Shown in pieces: positions 30,746 to 41,578 of a DNA stretch of 64,000 bases. Every line of letters begins with the position of its first letter. Position 1 is the stretch's first letter. This stretch comes from Haematobia irritans (lineage: Eukaryota; Arthropoda; Insecta; Diptera; Muscidae), in NCBI RefSeq assembly GCF_050003625.1, contig NC_134399.1, positions 41,122,671-41,186,670 of the forward strand, read 5' to 3'. The position numbers and the translations under genes are program-made. Below the pieces are notes generated by a model. The model ran no database searches and had not been told where the DNA came from. It was given only the letters and a program-made list of their open reading frames with translations.

Positions 30746-31611
30746 ATTTGTGTTAAATTTAATTTTTGAAGTGGATTTTTTTCACGAAATTTGGAACCCT
30801 TCTTGTACTTTTTACATTCTTAAATTTTTTGGGGGTTTTTGAAAAAAGGCTAGACCAGTTTAGGGGTTTTTTCTTAAGATTTGGGGGGAAGAATCAAAAA
30901 TCGCCTGGCAACACTGATTCGATCAACGAAGATTATTCAGTTTTCTCGAACCGTTTCATGAGTGCAGTTGTGTGCGCTATGAATGAATGTTCTCATGCAA
31001 TGCTCTAATACAAAATATTAAAAAATTTTAATATTTAGCATTTAAACCAATGATTTTTATTTATTTTTAATTAATTTCAGATTTAAACAGATTTAAATCT
31101 GAATTAATTTTCTTTCTATATTTAATTTAAGGTATAATACATATATATTTAGTTCGTATTTTTCTTGTCGTTTCACAATTTAGTACAACTTTTTTTTCTG
31201 ACTGTAATAAAATATTTGTTACTTTGAATTATTGAGAATATTTTTCGTTTTTTTTTTTGAAAATTATTGAAAATAACAAACAATAAGTCTATCAATTTTC
31301 GTGATGGTGATGGATACGTTTTACAGTTGATAACATTACATGGAAATTGGAAATAGTGGCATAATAAACCCATATTTCAAGGGCAGTCGAGGGCAGCTGT
31401 TGATTCTTAATAAATATATTTAATATATTAATAAAACATGTATTTTATTAAAGAAATAAGTAAAATTGTATTTAAAAACGAAGATAAACAGTTATCAAGG
31501 CCGTAGCCAGGATTTTAATTCGGGGGGGGGGGGGTTCAATTTAAAAAAAAAAAATATTCATATAATCTCATGTGTAGAAAATTTTATTTATGCATAGGTA
31601 TGTATACAATA

Positions 31612-33150
31612 TTTTTATACCCACCACCATAGAATGGTGACGGGGGTATAATAAGTTTGTCATTCCGTTTGTAACATATCGAAATATCGATTTCCGACTA
31701 TATAATGTATATATATTCTTGATCAGGGAGAAATTCTAAGACGATATAACGATGTCCGTCTGTCCGTCTGTCTGTCTGTTGTAATCACGCTACAGTCTTC
31801 AATAATGAAGCAATCGTACTGAAATTTTGCACAAACTCGTCTTTTGTCTGCAGGCAAGTCAAGTTCGAAGATGGGCTATATCGGTCCAGGTTTTGATATA
31901 GTCCCCATATAAACCGACCTCCCGATTTGGGGTCTTAGTGTTATCCAATTTTGTTGGTGTTATTCAATTTGCCTGAAATTTAAAATCTAGAGGTATTTTA
32001 TGACCATAAAGAGGTGTGCCAAAAATGGTGAGTATCGGTCCATGTTTTGGTATAGCCCCCATATAGACCGATCTCCCGATTTTACTTCTTGGGCTTATAG
32101 AAACAGCAGTTTTTATTCAATTTATCTGAAATTGGAAATCTAGAGGTATTGTAGGACCACAAATACATGTGCCAAAAATTGTGAGTATCGGTCAATATTT
32201 TGGTATAGCCCCCATATAGACCGATCTCACGATTTTACTTCTTGGGCTTATAGAAACCGCAGTTTTTATTCAATTTACCTGAAATTGGAAATCTAGAGGT
32301 ATTGTAGGACCACAAATACGTGTGCCAAAAAAATGTGAGTATCGGTCCATGTTTTGGTATGGTCCCCATATAAAACGACCTCCCGATTTGGGGTCTTGGG
32401 CTTATAGAAACCGTAGTTTTTATCCAATTTGTCTGAAATTGGAAATCTACAGGTATTTTAGGACCATAAAGAGGTGTGCCGAAAATGGTGAGTATCGGTC
32501 CATATTTTGGTATAGCCCCCATATAGACCGATTTCAAGATTTTACTTCTTGGGCTTCTAGAATCCGAAGTTTTTATCCTATTTGCTGAAATTGGAAATCT
32601 AGAGGTATTTTCGGGTCTTAAAGAGGTGTGCCGAAAACGGTGAGTATCGGTCCATATTTTAGTATAGCCCCCATAAGAACGATCTCCCGATTTAACTCCT
32701 TGGGTTTCTAGAAACCGTAGTTTTTATCTGATTTGCCTGAAATTGTAAATATTCTGGTATTTTAGGCTCACAAAAACGTGTATCGGATTAAGTTTTTATC
32801 GATCCATTTGGTAATGCCTCCATATAGACCGACTTCACTTCTTGAGGGTATAGAAGGCGCACTGATCATGAAAATTGCTTGAAACTCAATGTAAAATTTC
32901 TAGATTTTACTTCTACAGATTTAAGATTTCAAATCAAGACGTTATTTTATAATTTTCTTGCACACTTACAAGAGATGTTAATGATTCCTCTAAAACTCAA
33001 ACAAAAATGGTTCTTATAAATCCAGAATCTGATATAGTCCTCATAGGTGAAATCTTTAAATTTATCTTCGGGAATATCCTCAAGTCCTCAAGCCCTCCTG
33101 AAATTTCAAAGGAAACCCTAATATTTGGTTAGTGCTGTATATACTTGTTA
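31612..33150 (-). mobile_element. mini-me-like element, family 3, copy C
   Basis: Starts with the hairpin TACCCACCACCATAG/ATGGTGACGGGGGTA (31617-31650), then GTCCGTCTGTCCGTCTGTC, then tandem units beginning AGTATCGGTC at 32031, 32184, 32338, 32491 and 32643 (period 152-154 bp). Ends at GTGCTGTATATACTTGTT, next to the mariner. A second copy lies at 43222-46490. Confidence 0.75.
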
Positions 33151-34088
33151 TAAAGGGTGATTCTTTTGAGGTTAGGATTTTCATGCATTAGTATTTGACA
33201 GATCACGTGGGATTTCAGACATGGTGTCAAAGAGAAAGATGCTCAGTATGCTTTGACATTTCATCATGAATAGACTTACTAACGAGCCACAACGTCGAAT
33301 TTTCAGTGAATGGGCCCTAGAAAAGTTGGCAGAAAATCCGCTTTTTTATCGACAAATTTTGTTCAGCGATGAGGCTCATTTCTGGTTGAATGGCTACGTA
33401 AATAAGCAAAATTGCCGCATTTGGAGTGAAGAGCAACCAGAAGCCGTTCAAGAACTGCCCATGCATCCCGAAAAATGCACTGTTTGGTGTGGTTTGTACG
33501 CTGGTGGAATCATTGGACCGTATTTTTTCAAAGATGCTGTTGGACGCAACGTTACGGTGAATGGCGATCGCTATCGTTCGATGCTAACAAACTTTTTGTT
33601 GCCAAAAATGGAAGAACTGAACTTGGTTGACATGTGGTTTCAACAAGATGGCGCTACATGCCACACAGCTCGCGATTCTATGGCCATTTTGAGGGAAAAC
33701 TTCGGAGAACAATTCATCTCAAGAAATGGACCGGTAAGTTGGCCACCAAGATCATGCGATTTGACGCCTTTAGACTATTTTTTGTGGGGCTACGTCAAGT
33801 CTAAAGTCTACAGAAATAAGCCAGCAACTATTCCAGCTTTGGAAGACAACATTTCCGAAGAAATTCGGGCTATTCCGGCCGAAATGCTCGAAAAAGTTGC
33901 CCAAAATTGGACTTTCCGAATGGACCACCTAAGACGCAGCCGCGGTCAACATTTAAATGAAATTATCTTCAAAAAGTAAATGTCATGGACCAATCTAACG
34001 TTTCAAATAAAGAACCGATGAGATTTTGCAAATTTTATGCGTTTTTTTAATAAAAAAAGTTATCAAGCTCTTAACAAATCACCCTTTA
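33151..34088 (+). mobile_element. DD41D (rosa-like) mariner, deletion derivative 1
   Basis: Begins at TA + AAGGGTGATTCTTTTG and ends ...AACAAATCACCCTT + TA, giving a ~936-bp element with ~10 bp of perfect inverted end and weaker extension. It keeps the catalytic half of the transposase and both ends, but the N-terminal DNA-binding part has been deleted. A second copy is at 44406-45352. Confidence 0.9.
33266..33979 (+). pseudogene. Mariner transposase lacking its DNA-binding domain
   Basis: 237-residue open frame. MNRLTNE at its start is the authentic N-terminus, but it fuses directly to PQRRIFSEWALEKLAENPLF, so ~100 residues of helix-turn-helix domain are missing. The catalytic core is intact: D35 in FSDEAHFW, D128 in QQDGATCHTA and D170 in DLTPLDYFLWG, with 41 residues between the last two, the spacing of the DD41D rosa group of Tc1/mariner. 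The C-terminus ends DHLRRSRGQHLNEIIFKK. No stops, so a protein could be made, but it would lack specific end binding; it could form mixed complexes with an intact transposase. Confidence 0.88.
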
Positions 34089-34920
34089 ATATTAAATTGA
34101 GCCGACGGACTTTTTGGGCAGCAAATAAATCAATGACTTCTTCAGTCGGCACATTTATTCGGCGATGAACCGACATTAATGCCAATCCTTTGGGTCTACT
34201 CTCGCTAGTCGAATTTCTAAGATACGTCTTTAATCTCTTCATTGTTGAAAATGAACGTTCGGATGAGCACGTAGTAACTGCAGGGATGGAAAATGCAGTA
34301 CTATAGTACTTTTTTCAAACCTTTTTCACCCCGGTCAGTATCGTAGTACCCCCGGGAATGATTTAGTACCTTTTGTGTAGACATTTTTGAGTCGATATCA
34401 GATTTATGGTACAATAGCTTTGAAAAAATATTTTAATATTTTGAGAAAGTCTTTATCAACCTTATTTGCTAATAGTCTTTTACAAATATGGCAAAACAGA
34501 CATGTTCATGTGGGAAGAAAATCTCGATTTTGTAAAAGACATAGTCAAAAACAGGATTTTATTGAACTTCAAGAAAGTTTTAGTCGAAAAAAGAATTCGA
34601 TTCTATATTATCGATTTTTTATTTCGGTAGAAATAGTTGTCAACATTTTATTTCTATATAGAATTTTTGCAAAATTTTATTTTTATAGAAAATTTTGTCA
34701 AAATTTTATTTCAATTGAAAATTTTGTAAAAATTTTATTTCTATAGAAAATTTTGTCAAAATTTTATTTTCTTTAAAATTCAGTCTCTTCCAGTGAAATT
34801 GTATTTTCCATCCCTGAGTAACTGGCAAAGTGACCAAAATTTTTAAAAGAATATGCACGTTTGGAAAAATCTCTTTATTGCTTCAATCGCTGAATTAGGC
34901 AGGTTCTTTTCGTAGGTTTT
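34089..34920 (-). pseudogene. hAT transposase fragments (DUF4371/ZMYM-like type)
   Basis: Minus-strand translation of 34089-34280 gives CSSERSFSTMKRLKTYLRNS and GLALMSVHRRIN, the C-terminal hAT dimerisation region (C..ERSFS..R.IK...R). Across the MITE at 34281-34816 the upstream part continues as KWRKTYEKNLPNSAIEAIKR on 34825-34920, with stops between. This is the decayed transposase of the surrounding 3.8-kb hAT. Confidence 0.7.
34281..34816. mobile_element. hAT-like MITE with minisatellite, copy 2 (inverted)
   Basis: 536 bp, ends CAGGGATGGAAAATGC...GTATTTTCCATCCCTG, exact 8-bp AGTAACTG at 34273-34280 and 34817-34824. Inverted relative to the copy at 27141, with fewer 29-bp units (34640-34790). 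It inserted into the hAT transposase remnant. Confidence 0.9.
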
Positions 34921-36220
34921 GCGCCATTTCATTTACACACGTGTGTGTGGCTGTTTCGTTGTTGTTGCTATGGCCAAACAAAGCGAGTCATGTTCACAAA
35001 AAGATCAACAAACACACATAAAAAGCAGAAATACATTTTCCAAAAATGAAATTTGTGGTGCGAGAAAAAAAATAATTTGTTTTTTTTTCGACCGTCGTTT
35101 GACGGGCTTTTCAACTAGTATTCTATGATTTGTGCAAGTTTTATAGGTAAGCGTTTTTCAAAATAAAACCTCCAGCTTTTCTTCAACATCTTCGATAAGA
35201 TTTTTCTATGCAGCTAAAAATATATATTTATTTATATAAAAATATTCATTCATTTCGGGGGGGGGTTTGATCCCCCTCATCCCCCCCCCCTGAATACGGC
35301 CTTGACAGTTATAAAAAGGTTTACCAAAAATATGTAAGATTTGTCCAAATGAATGAAAAAAGTCCAATAAAATCATTCGATATATGAATTCAATTCAGTT
35401 AAATTTTTTCATTCTGTAGTATAGTGGTCCATAAACATATGAAAATGTTAACTAATATATGGAATGCATTCTACCTAATTTCTACGAACTTTCAACTTTC
35501 TTCACAATGAGATCATTTTAACTTTAAGAAGGGGTCACTTTTTTCTGGGTGTAATTGATATTAAAACTATTCTTTCGTAAATGCATATATTAATAATGCT
35601 GCAACAAAGCGTCGCCAAAAAAAAAAAACAAAAAAAAAACTAGTGAAAAAGTTCTTTTTGGGTCTCGGAGTGTTGCAAAATTGGCGGAGAAGCGATGACT
35701 GTAATATGAACTGTTATAGGACGAATGTCACACTCTTAGAAAAATATGTTTTTCATATGTTCCGATATAAACAAAGTGTGTTTCGGGCACAATTTTAAAA
35801 CACAATATATTTAAGTGCAAACATGTAATGTTCCTAAACTAACACTAAATGTTTGGGACATATATGTTAATATGTTAGAATATATTATGTTTGGGGCATA
35901 AATGTTTCATAAAAATCATATGTGTGAACGCAAACATATATAAATTTACAAATTTCGACTAAACATACATACATATGTTGTGATATTTTATCCAAAGCGA
36001 CAGAGAGAGTATATAGAAAGAAATAGAGATGGAAACCGAGAGAGTTGACGAAAGATATCAACATAACACAGCGAAAGCATCCAAAGAGAGAAATTTTTGT
36101 GAAACTGCTTGTATGTTGTTTCGGAAAACTGTTTTATGATAAGGCCAAAAATTTGATATGCTTAAGTCTAAATATTATTTAATTTGAATAAAGAGAATGG
36201 ACATTCGGAACCAAGAGAAT

Positions 36221-36790
36221 AGACACACAAAAAAAATTTTTTTTCTGATTCAATCACCAAATTAATTGATCCAATTAATTTTTTAATTGAAATGTCTTCA
36301 ATCACGAAAATGATAGTATCAATCACAGTTTTAATTGGGCATAGAAAAAATTCTTGATTAAAAAATTAATTGATTTTTTAGCAAATTTCAATTAATTTTT
36401 TAATTGATTCAATTAAAAATTTAATTGATGTTGATTGCAAAACTCAATTAATTTATTTTAAAAAAGGTAACTATTTTTAATTACTTTCTGAATTGGCTTA
36501 GAGTTTTTATTTGTATTAACAAATGATTGTTTGAAATATATTTTTAATTAAAACAAATTAGCACTTTTTTAACTGAGTTAGTCTTCCGAATTTGATTAAA
36601 AAGTTAATTGTATCAATAAATTTTTAATTAAAATTTTTAAAATTTTCAATCATTGACTTAATTAACTTAATGTTTCTATCATGATTAAAAAGTTAATTGT
36701 ATCAATTAAAATATTAATTAAAAAAAAATTTCAACTTCAATTAACTTTTTAATTGGAAATATTTTGGTGATATTTTTTTCTGTGCATTTG
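36221..36790. repeat. AATTGATT-rich dispersed repeat inside element X
   Basis: Bounded by CACACAAAAAAAATTTTTTT and TATTTTTTTCTGTGCA, filled with ATTAATTTTTTAATTGA-type repeats. Absent in this form from X copy 2, so it is probably a later MITE-like insertion. Confidence 0.55.
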
Positions 36791-37516
36791 AAAAAAAGCA
36801 TGTGTTTTCGCCTTGAGAGCAGCATTTTATGTATGTGTGGGCATGTGTTTTGTTTATCATTTTGGCATTATGGGAACAATTTTTTTCTTGGTGCGTTAAA
36901 AGAAATCAGGGGTCTTCATAAAAATAACGAAAGGGCACTATACCCTTTTTAGAGTTGGGACAGTAAAATGAAATAGTGAAAAATTACGCAGTAAAATGTA
37001 TAAAAACAAAGTTTAGTTCTTCTTTAGTAATAAGTAGTCCAAGAGGAGTTGACGGACACCTTCAAATATAAAAGCGGGCATTAAGTTCGAGTTTTGCAGC
37101 TAAAACAATTTAAAAAGTTTATTTTCTTTAAAATGAATTATTAAAGAAAAATAAAAGGCATTTTAGATCGATGGTGTTTAATGCTAGTAAATAACTGTTC
37201 ACGCCTAAATAAATTTATGTTTATATTATAAAATTATTTATGTATGCTACTACTCGACTCCACATTCTTCTTTTGTTAGAGTTTTTGAATTCCTTCCAAA
37301 TTTTAAAGTTTTGTACCAAAAACAGTTTTTTGTTACAAAATTGTTATTTTTGCAATAAAAAATAATATTTTATCCAAAAATCAGTCAATTTCGTTTATAT
37401 CAAGCACTGTTAATGACCATAAATCTTTAATAACGCACATTTCGATGTTTCATTTAAAAAAATTAATATAGTATAAATATAAATGTGTAAATTAAAAAAA
37501 AAACAAAAAAAATGTT

Positions 37517-37588
37517 CGGTCGGAGCAGGGATTGAACCCACGACCCTTTGCATTCAAGGCAGACATTCTAACCACTGCTCCACGTGGC
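37517..37588 (-). ncRNA. tRNA-like module 1 of element X
   Basis: Minus strand GCCACGTGGAGCAGTGG...GGGTTCAATCCCTGCTCCG has an A-box-like TGGAGCAGTGG and B-box-like GGTTCAATCCC ~35 nt apart, 72 nt long. The T-stem can form with wobbles; the acceptor stem is poor. Likely a tRNA-derived pol III module, not a functional tRNA. Confidence 0.55.
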
Positions 37589-37703
37589 AAACAAATGTAT
37601 GTTTCTGTTAAATAATGTTATGTTTGCATGGGCTCGTGGGCGCTGCAAACTATGCTATATAAATGTAACTTATAACGATAATTATCTGCTGGTGACCATA
37701 ACA

Positions 37704-37774
37704 GCTACGTAGTCCAGTGGATAGTGTGTTGGCTTACAACTGTATGGTCCTCGGTTCGATTCTCCGTGCAGGCG
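37704..37774 (+). ncRNA. tRNA-like module 2 of element X
   Basis: GCTACGTAGTCCAGTGGATA...CGGTTCGATTCTCCG carries A-box-like TAGTCCAGTGG and B-box-like GGTTCGATTCT. It is oriented away from module 1, 115 bp off. Homologues are at 45595-45666 (-), 58288-58358 (+) and, diverged, 61936-62003 (-). Confidence 0.55.
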
Positions 37775-38689
37775 AAAGGTAAAATTTAAAAAATTTATAA
37801 AAGTGAATAATTTCTTCAACATTATTTGTATTACAGAAAAAGGTGCCAAGAATTAAAATATTTCGTGGAAGTGAAAATAACGAGTATGTTAGGGAATGAG
37901 CACAATCGTCTTTGGGAAAAATTCTTCCAAGCATATAATATTTTTGGGCTCAAAATGCTTTCAAACATATAATATGTTCACATAAAACAAACATATTAAT
38001 GTTTCTGCAGTATCCAATAATATATGTGCTTCCTGCAAAATATGTTTGGAACATATGTTAAAGAAGCGATTTTTTTTGAGGGTGCAGCAACAGCCGTTGC
38101 ATTGAATTTGCATCACTTCTTAAGGTGTGATCGGAATTCAGTGTTTTGAATGTGAATTAAAAAATTTGTTGATATTTTCCCGAATAAATAATTTTTAATG
38201 CATTCCAATGCTTGTCTGAAACGTTTGCCTTGGAATATTTTTAAAATAATTATCGAGTTTTCTAGCATTCTTCCGGCAAAATTTGCATAATTTGAACCAT
38301 TTTATTAATTCTTTTTAACCTATTTGAAAAAAAATACTCATTAAAATATGAAAACACGAGCTATAAAAAAATTGAATTAAAAAACTCCCTATGTAGTTAA
38401 AATAATTAACTTTTTTGTGAGGAGATTTTTGGAAGTGCTTTTAAAGTTGTGCCTTTAGAACAACTCCTTTTTGCAGGGAAAAAGTGTGGAACTACTATTA
38501 ATTGCTTTATTAAAAACTAATTGTCTAGTTATGTTGATGTCTGATTTTTATTCATTTTTATAAAATAAAACATTAATTAAACCTATAAGTTCAGTCTATT
38601 AATTTTTAGCTAGGGGGCTATAGACCCCCCCTAGGAAAATTGTCTAGCTACCCTAATGAATTCAGGTTTTGCTTTCTTTAAGCAATTAA

Positions 38690-38890
38690 TTTTTAATTTT
38701 TTAATCAAATCCGAATAAAAACAATGATTGATACTTGTTACGTTTCCAATTAAAAAATTAATTGATTCGATTAATTTGTTAATCAATTCGGAACCAATTT
38801 TCAATTACAAAATGATTGAAAATTTTTGCTGTTCCCTATTAAACATTTAATTGACCTTTGTAATTGAAGTTGAATAGTTCTGAGCGCTGG
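38690..38890. repeat. AATTGATT-rich dispersed repeat
   Basis: AATTTTTTAATCAAATCC, AATTAAAAAATTAATTGATT and related units; same family as 36221-36790. Ends not defined. Confidence 0.5.
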
Positions 38891-41578
38891 AAAAAAATAG
38901 CGAAAAGAGAACAAGAGAATGTGTATTTATTCAACAACGTATGATGGAGTGAACAGTCTGTTGAAGTAACTCGTAACGAACGGTTTGGTTTTTGTTATTC
39001 GTGTACATTGACAAATACACCTAAAATGATTGGCGACATTTTGTCTGATGCGTTCGAAATGTGTCCATAAATATTTTGAATAAAATAATTGGATTTAGTA
39101 CCTATGTGGGTGCAATATTTTTTGAGTGTAGATGGATGTCTGTAAGTGTACATACGGCTTTGCTTGTATTTTTACATGTTGGAGAAGTCTTTATGTGGGC
39201 CAAAAAGTAATGGAACTCAATCGTTTTCTCCAATCTTAACCCATTTAACGCCAATACCATTTAAAATAAAAAAAAAAACAAATTTAAATTCATTTATATA
39301 TTTACACTTAACTTCAGTTAAAAAATATAAAAAAAGCACAAAACATAAAAAACATGTATAAACAAAGTTCTGCGATATTAAATGTTGCCAACTTTCTGTA
39401 CTCAAGCGAGTACAATGGCAGGAAATGGGTTAAGTTAAATCAAGAGAAGCAAACTGCTCAACAATTAATTTTATATTAAATTAATAATAATCAGTATAAA
39501 AAAATCCATATTTACTTTTTCTGTTTATAAACAATAAACAGCTTTTAAATTTTTTGAAAGTATGAAGTCTTAAGATTTGAAGCCTTGAGTTTTTGGCGAT
39601 AAAAATCGGAATTTCACATTTAGTGTGAATGTAGTATAAGTATTAAGATCGATTTGTCAAGGTTTCTTTTCTTTAATAATTTTAAAGAAAATAAACTTTC
39701 TCAATTGTTGCTTTGGATCCTTTTCCTTCAATTTAAAATAATATATTTTCAAAGTGAGAATGTATGTTATAATTATTTTCTCTAGTCTAAATATTAGACT
39801 TGTTTTAAGAAAATATAAATTTAAAAATATAGTTAAAATTATAGCAAATGCTTATAACAAATACTTGCAATTTCATCTTCCAAATTCATTTTCCCAATTT
39901 CCAAAATATTTAACGAACTGACATCCCTAATCCTTGGCAATCCACATTTGTTGTTAAAAGCAAATCTCATTCATATTCTCAAGCAAATCGTGTACGACTC
40001 TTGCTGAGTGCGGACGTAATGCGAGTGCTTGTGCTTTTGACGGGAATCGTGTGTAGTTGTAGTATACCAATGAAACGATGTTTCTAACTTGGTCCCAAAT
40101 CTATGGGTGAAGAAAAATAAAGAAAAGTGTTTGCTAAAAAATATTTCGTAAACTTGTTGCTACTACAAAAATTACAGTTAAAAACGTGTGACTTGCAAAA
40201 ATATTAATTCAATCAATGCAAATATATCCAAGATAACACAATTCGTCGAAAATATTTCTTAACAGATATGGCAAGCAAATAAAAAGATGCCCACAGAAAA
40301 ATGTATAATTAATACGATAATGCAAAAAAAGTTGTTTTTTTGTTAGTACCTTATAAATCGAATGAAACAGAGAATGAGAGATGACTTTTTATGATGTTAA
40401 ACGAGACAAAGCAAAAAGAGAGAAACAGGTAAACCAACAATAACAAAAACACAACCAAATAACAGTCAAGAGAGCGAGCCCCCTCACCCCACCAAATTTT
40501 GTAGAGAACATTGAACATAATAGGTTTGTGGACGTGTATGTATTTATATTGATGTAAATTTTCGCTCAAATAGTGGCAATAGCGGTGGTCATTGTTTACT
40601 TCATTTTTTTATAAGTATCTATAAAAACCTGTTGAAACAAACAAAAGTGATAAATATTTTTGATACACCTATGAGGCTACTAGAATTATGTTCATATAAT
40701 TTTTTTTAATTTTAAGAATCAATGAATTATTAAAAGTTTCCATCATTATTACAGCGACTACAAACGGAAGTTGAAGTAAAGTGGCATCCTTGTATTACAC
40801 GAACAAAACAACTAAAGCAACAACATGCTGCTTATACTTTCTCTCCCTTATCAGAACTTTTGGCATATGAATTCACTCCCTCTCAGTATTGTTGTTGTAA
40901 TTTTTTGAGATATATGTAATTGTTTTCATTCGAACGCAGATGAAAAGTCTATATGTAATTAAGTTTGGCAACTGTTTGTGGGAAACACATAACATGTTTT
41001 GGATACCGACTGCAATGATGTTTTAATTTAAATGCTTTTCTTGGTAAACAGGACATTTTACATATTCGAAAAATGAAAACAAAAGAAAGTCAGATATTAA
41101 GTATGCATATTCACATAACCCGCTTGTTCGTGTATGGGCTGTCAAATTCACCCTCCGCGAATAAGTAACTCTAGTGATGTGTGTGAACCAGGTAGTTAAC
41201 TGTAGAAATTAACGTGAGGATATCATTGAAGGGAGCCAATTGCATATTCTTAGCATTACATTTAGCGTCAGAAATAACTAGTAACGATAGGGTGGATACG
41301 AAGTACAAATAAAAATAGCTACATTTGTAATAATTACGAAAAACCTAAATTTCAAAGTGAATTGGGATTTAAATGATTTCTTAGTGTAATTCTTCGCTTC
41401 GAATGCCAACTGATCTTTATTTAGTTCATGAAGATTAGTTGATTTTTGTTAAATTTGACCAATGTTAGCAAATTTTCTTTATTTGAATAATTTTTTGCGA
41501 ACTTTAATGACGTGAACAAAAATTAAGAAAAAATATTGTTTTATTTATTTATAAAAATCTTTATTATAATTACAAATT
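38891..41578. other. Longest stretch without recognised gene or repeat
   Basis: About 2.7 kb, AT-rich, no convincing open frame on either strand. Around 39600-39640 CACATTTAGTGTGAATGTAG weakly resembles the Harbinger-type MITE end at 19190. It may be intron or intergenic single-copy DNA. Confidence 0.4.

Larger units (their letters stand above)
30204..30916 (+). mobile_element. Internally deleted hAT element with ATTCGATC duplication
   Basis: 713 bp, inverted ends CAGTGTTGCCAGG...CCTGGCAACACTG, exact 8-bp ATTCGATC at 30196-30203 and 30917-30924. Subterminal GGGGTTTT/AGGGGGATTTTT repeats occur at both ends. It retains only the C-terminal part of a transposase (30297-30515) and contains a family Z MITE (30551-30745). 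Confidence 0.9.
31496..35304 (-). mobile_element. 3.8-kb hAT element hosting three later insertions
   Basis: Inverted ends CAAGGCCGTAGCC... and ...GAATACGGCCTTG with G-rich/C-rich tracts just inside (31525-31534 and 35260-35290), and the exact 8-bp ACAGTTAT at 31488-31495 and 35305-35312. Remnants of a transposase lie at 34089-34920 on the minus strand. A mini-me-like element (31612-33150), a DD41D mariner (33151-34088) and a hAT MITE (34281-34816) were inserted later. The flanks match the uninterrupted sequence around 62770 (inverted), an empty-site homologue. Confidence 0.88.
35731..38084 (+). mobile_element. Element X, copy 1, with paired tRNA-like modules
   Basis: 2,354 bp. Ends CACTCTTAGAAAAATATG and, inverted, CACCCTCAAAAAAAATCGC; the similarity continues into a CATATGTTCC block. 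Flanked by CA on both sides (35729-35730, 38085-38086). Many ACATAT/CATATGT motifs cluster near both ends, like transposase-binding repeats. CAC termini with 2-bp duplications fit CACTA/EnSpm-type elements, but no transposase is seen. It contains divergent tRNA-like sequences at 37517-37588 (-) and 37704-37774 (+) and an inserted AATTGATT-rich repeat (36221-36790). Confidence 0.75.

Noticed and set aside
39146..39405. Overlapping 60-70 residue frames on both strands
   Set aside because: AT-rich, low-complexity, with no motif or splice context.
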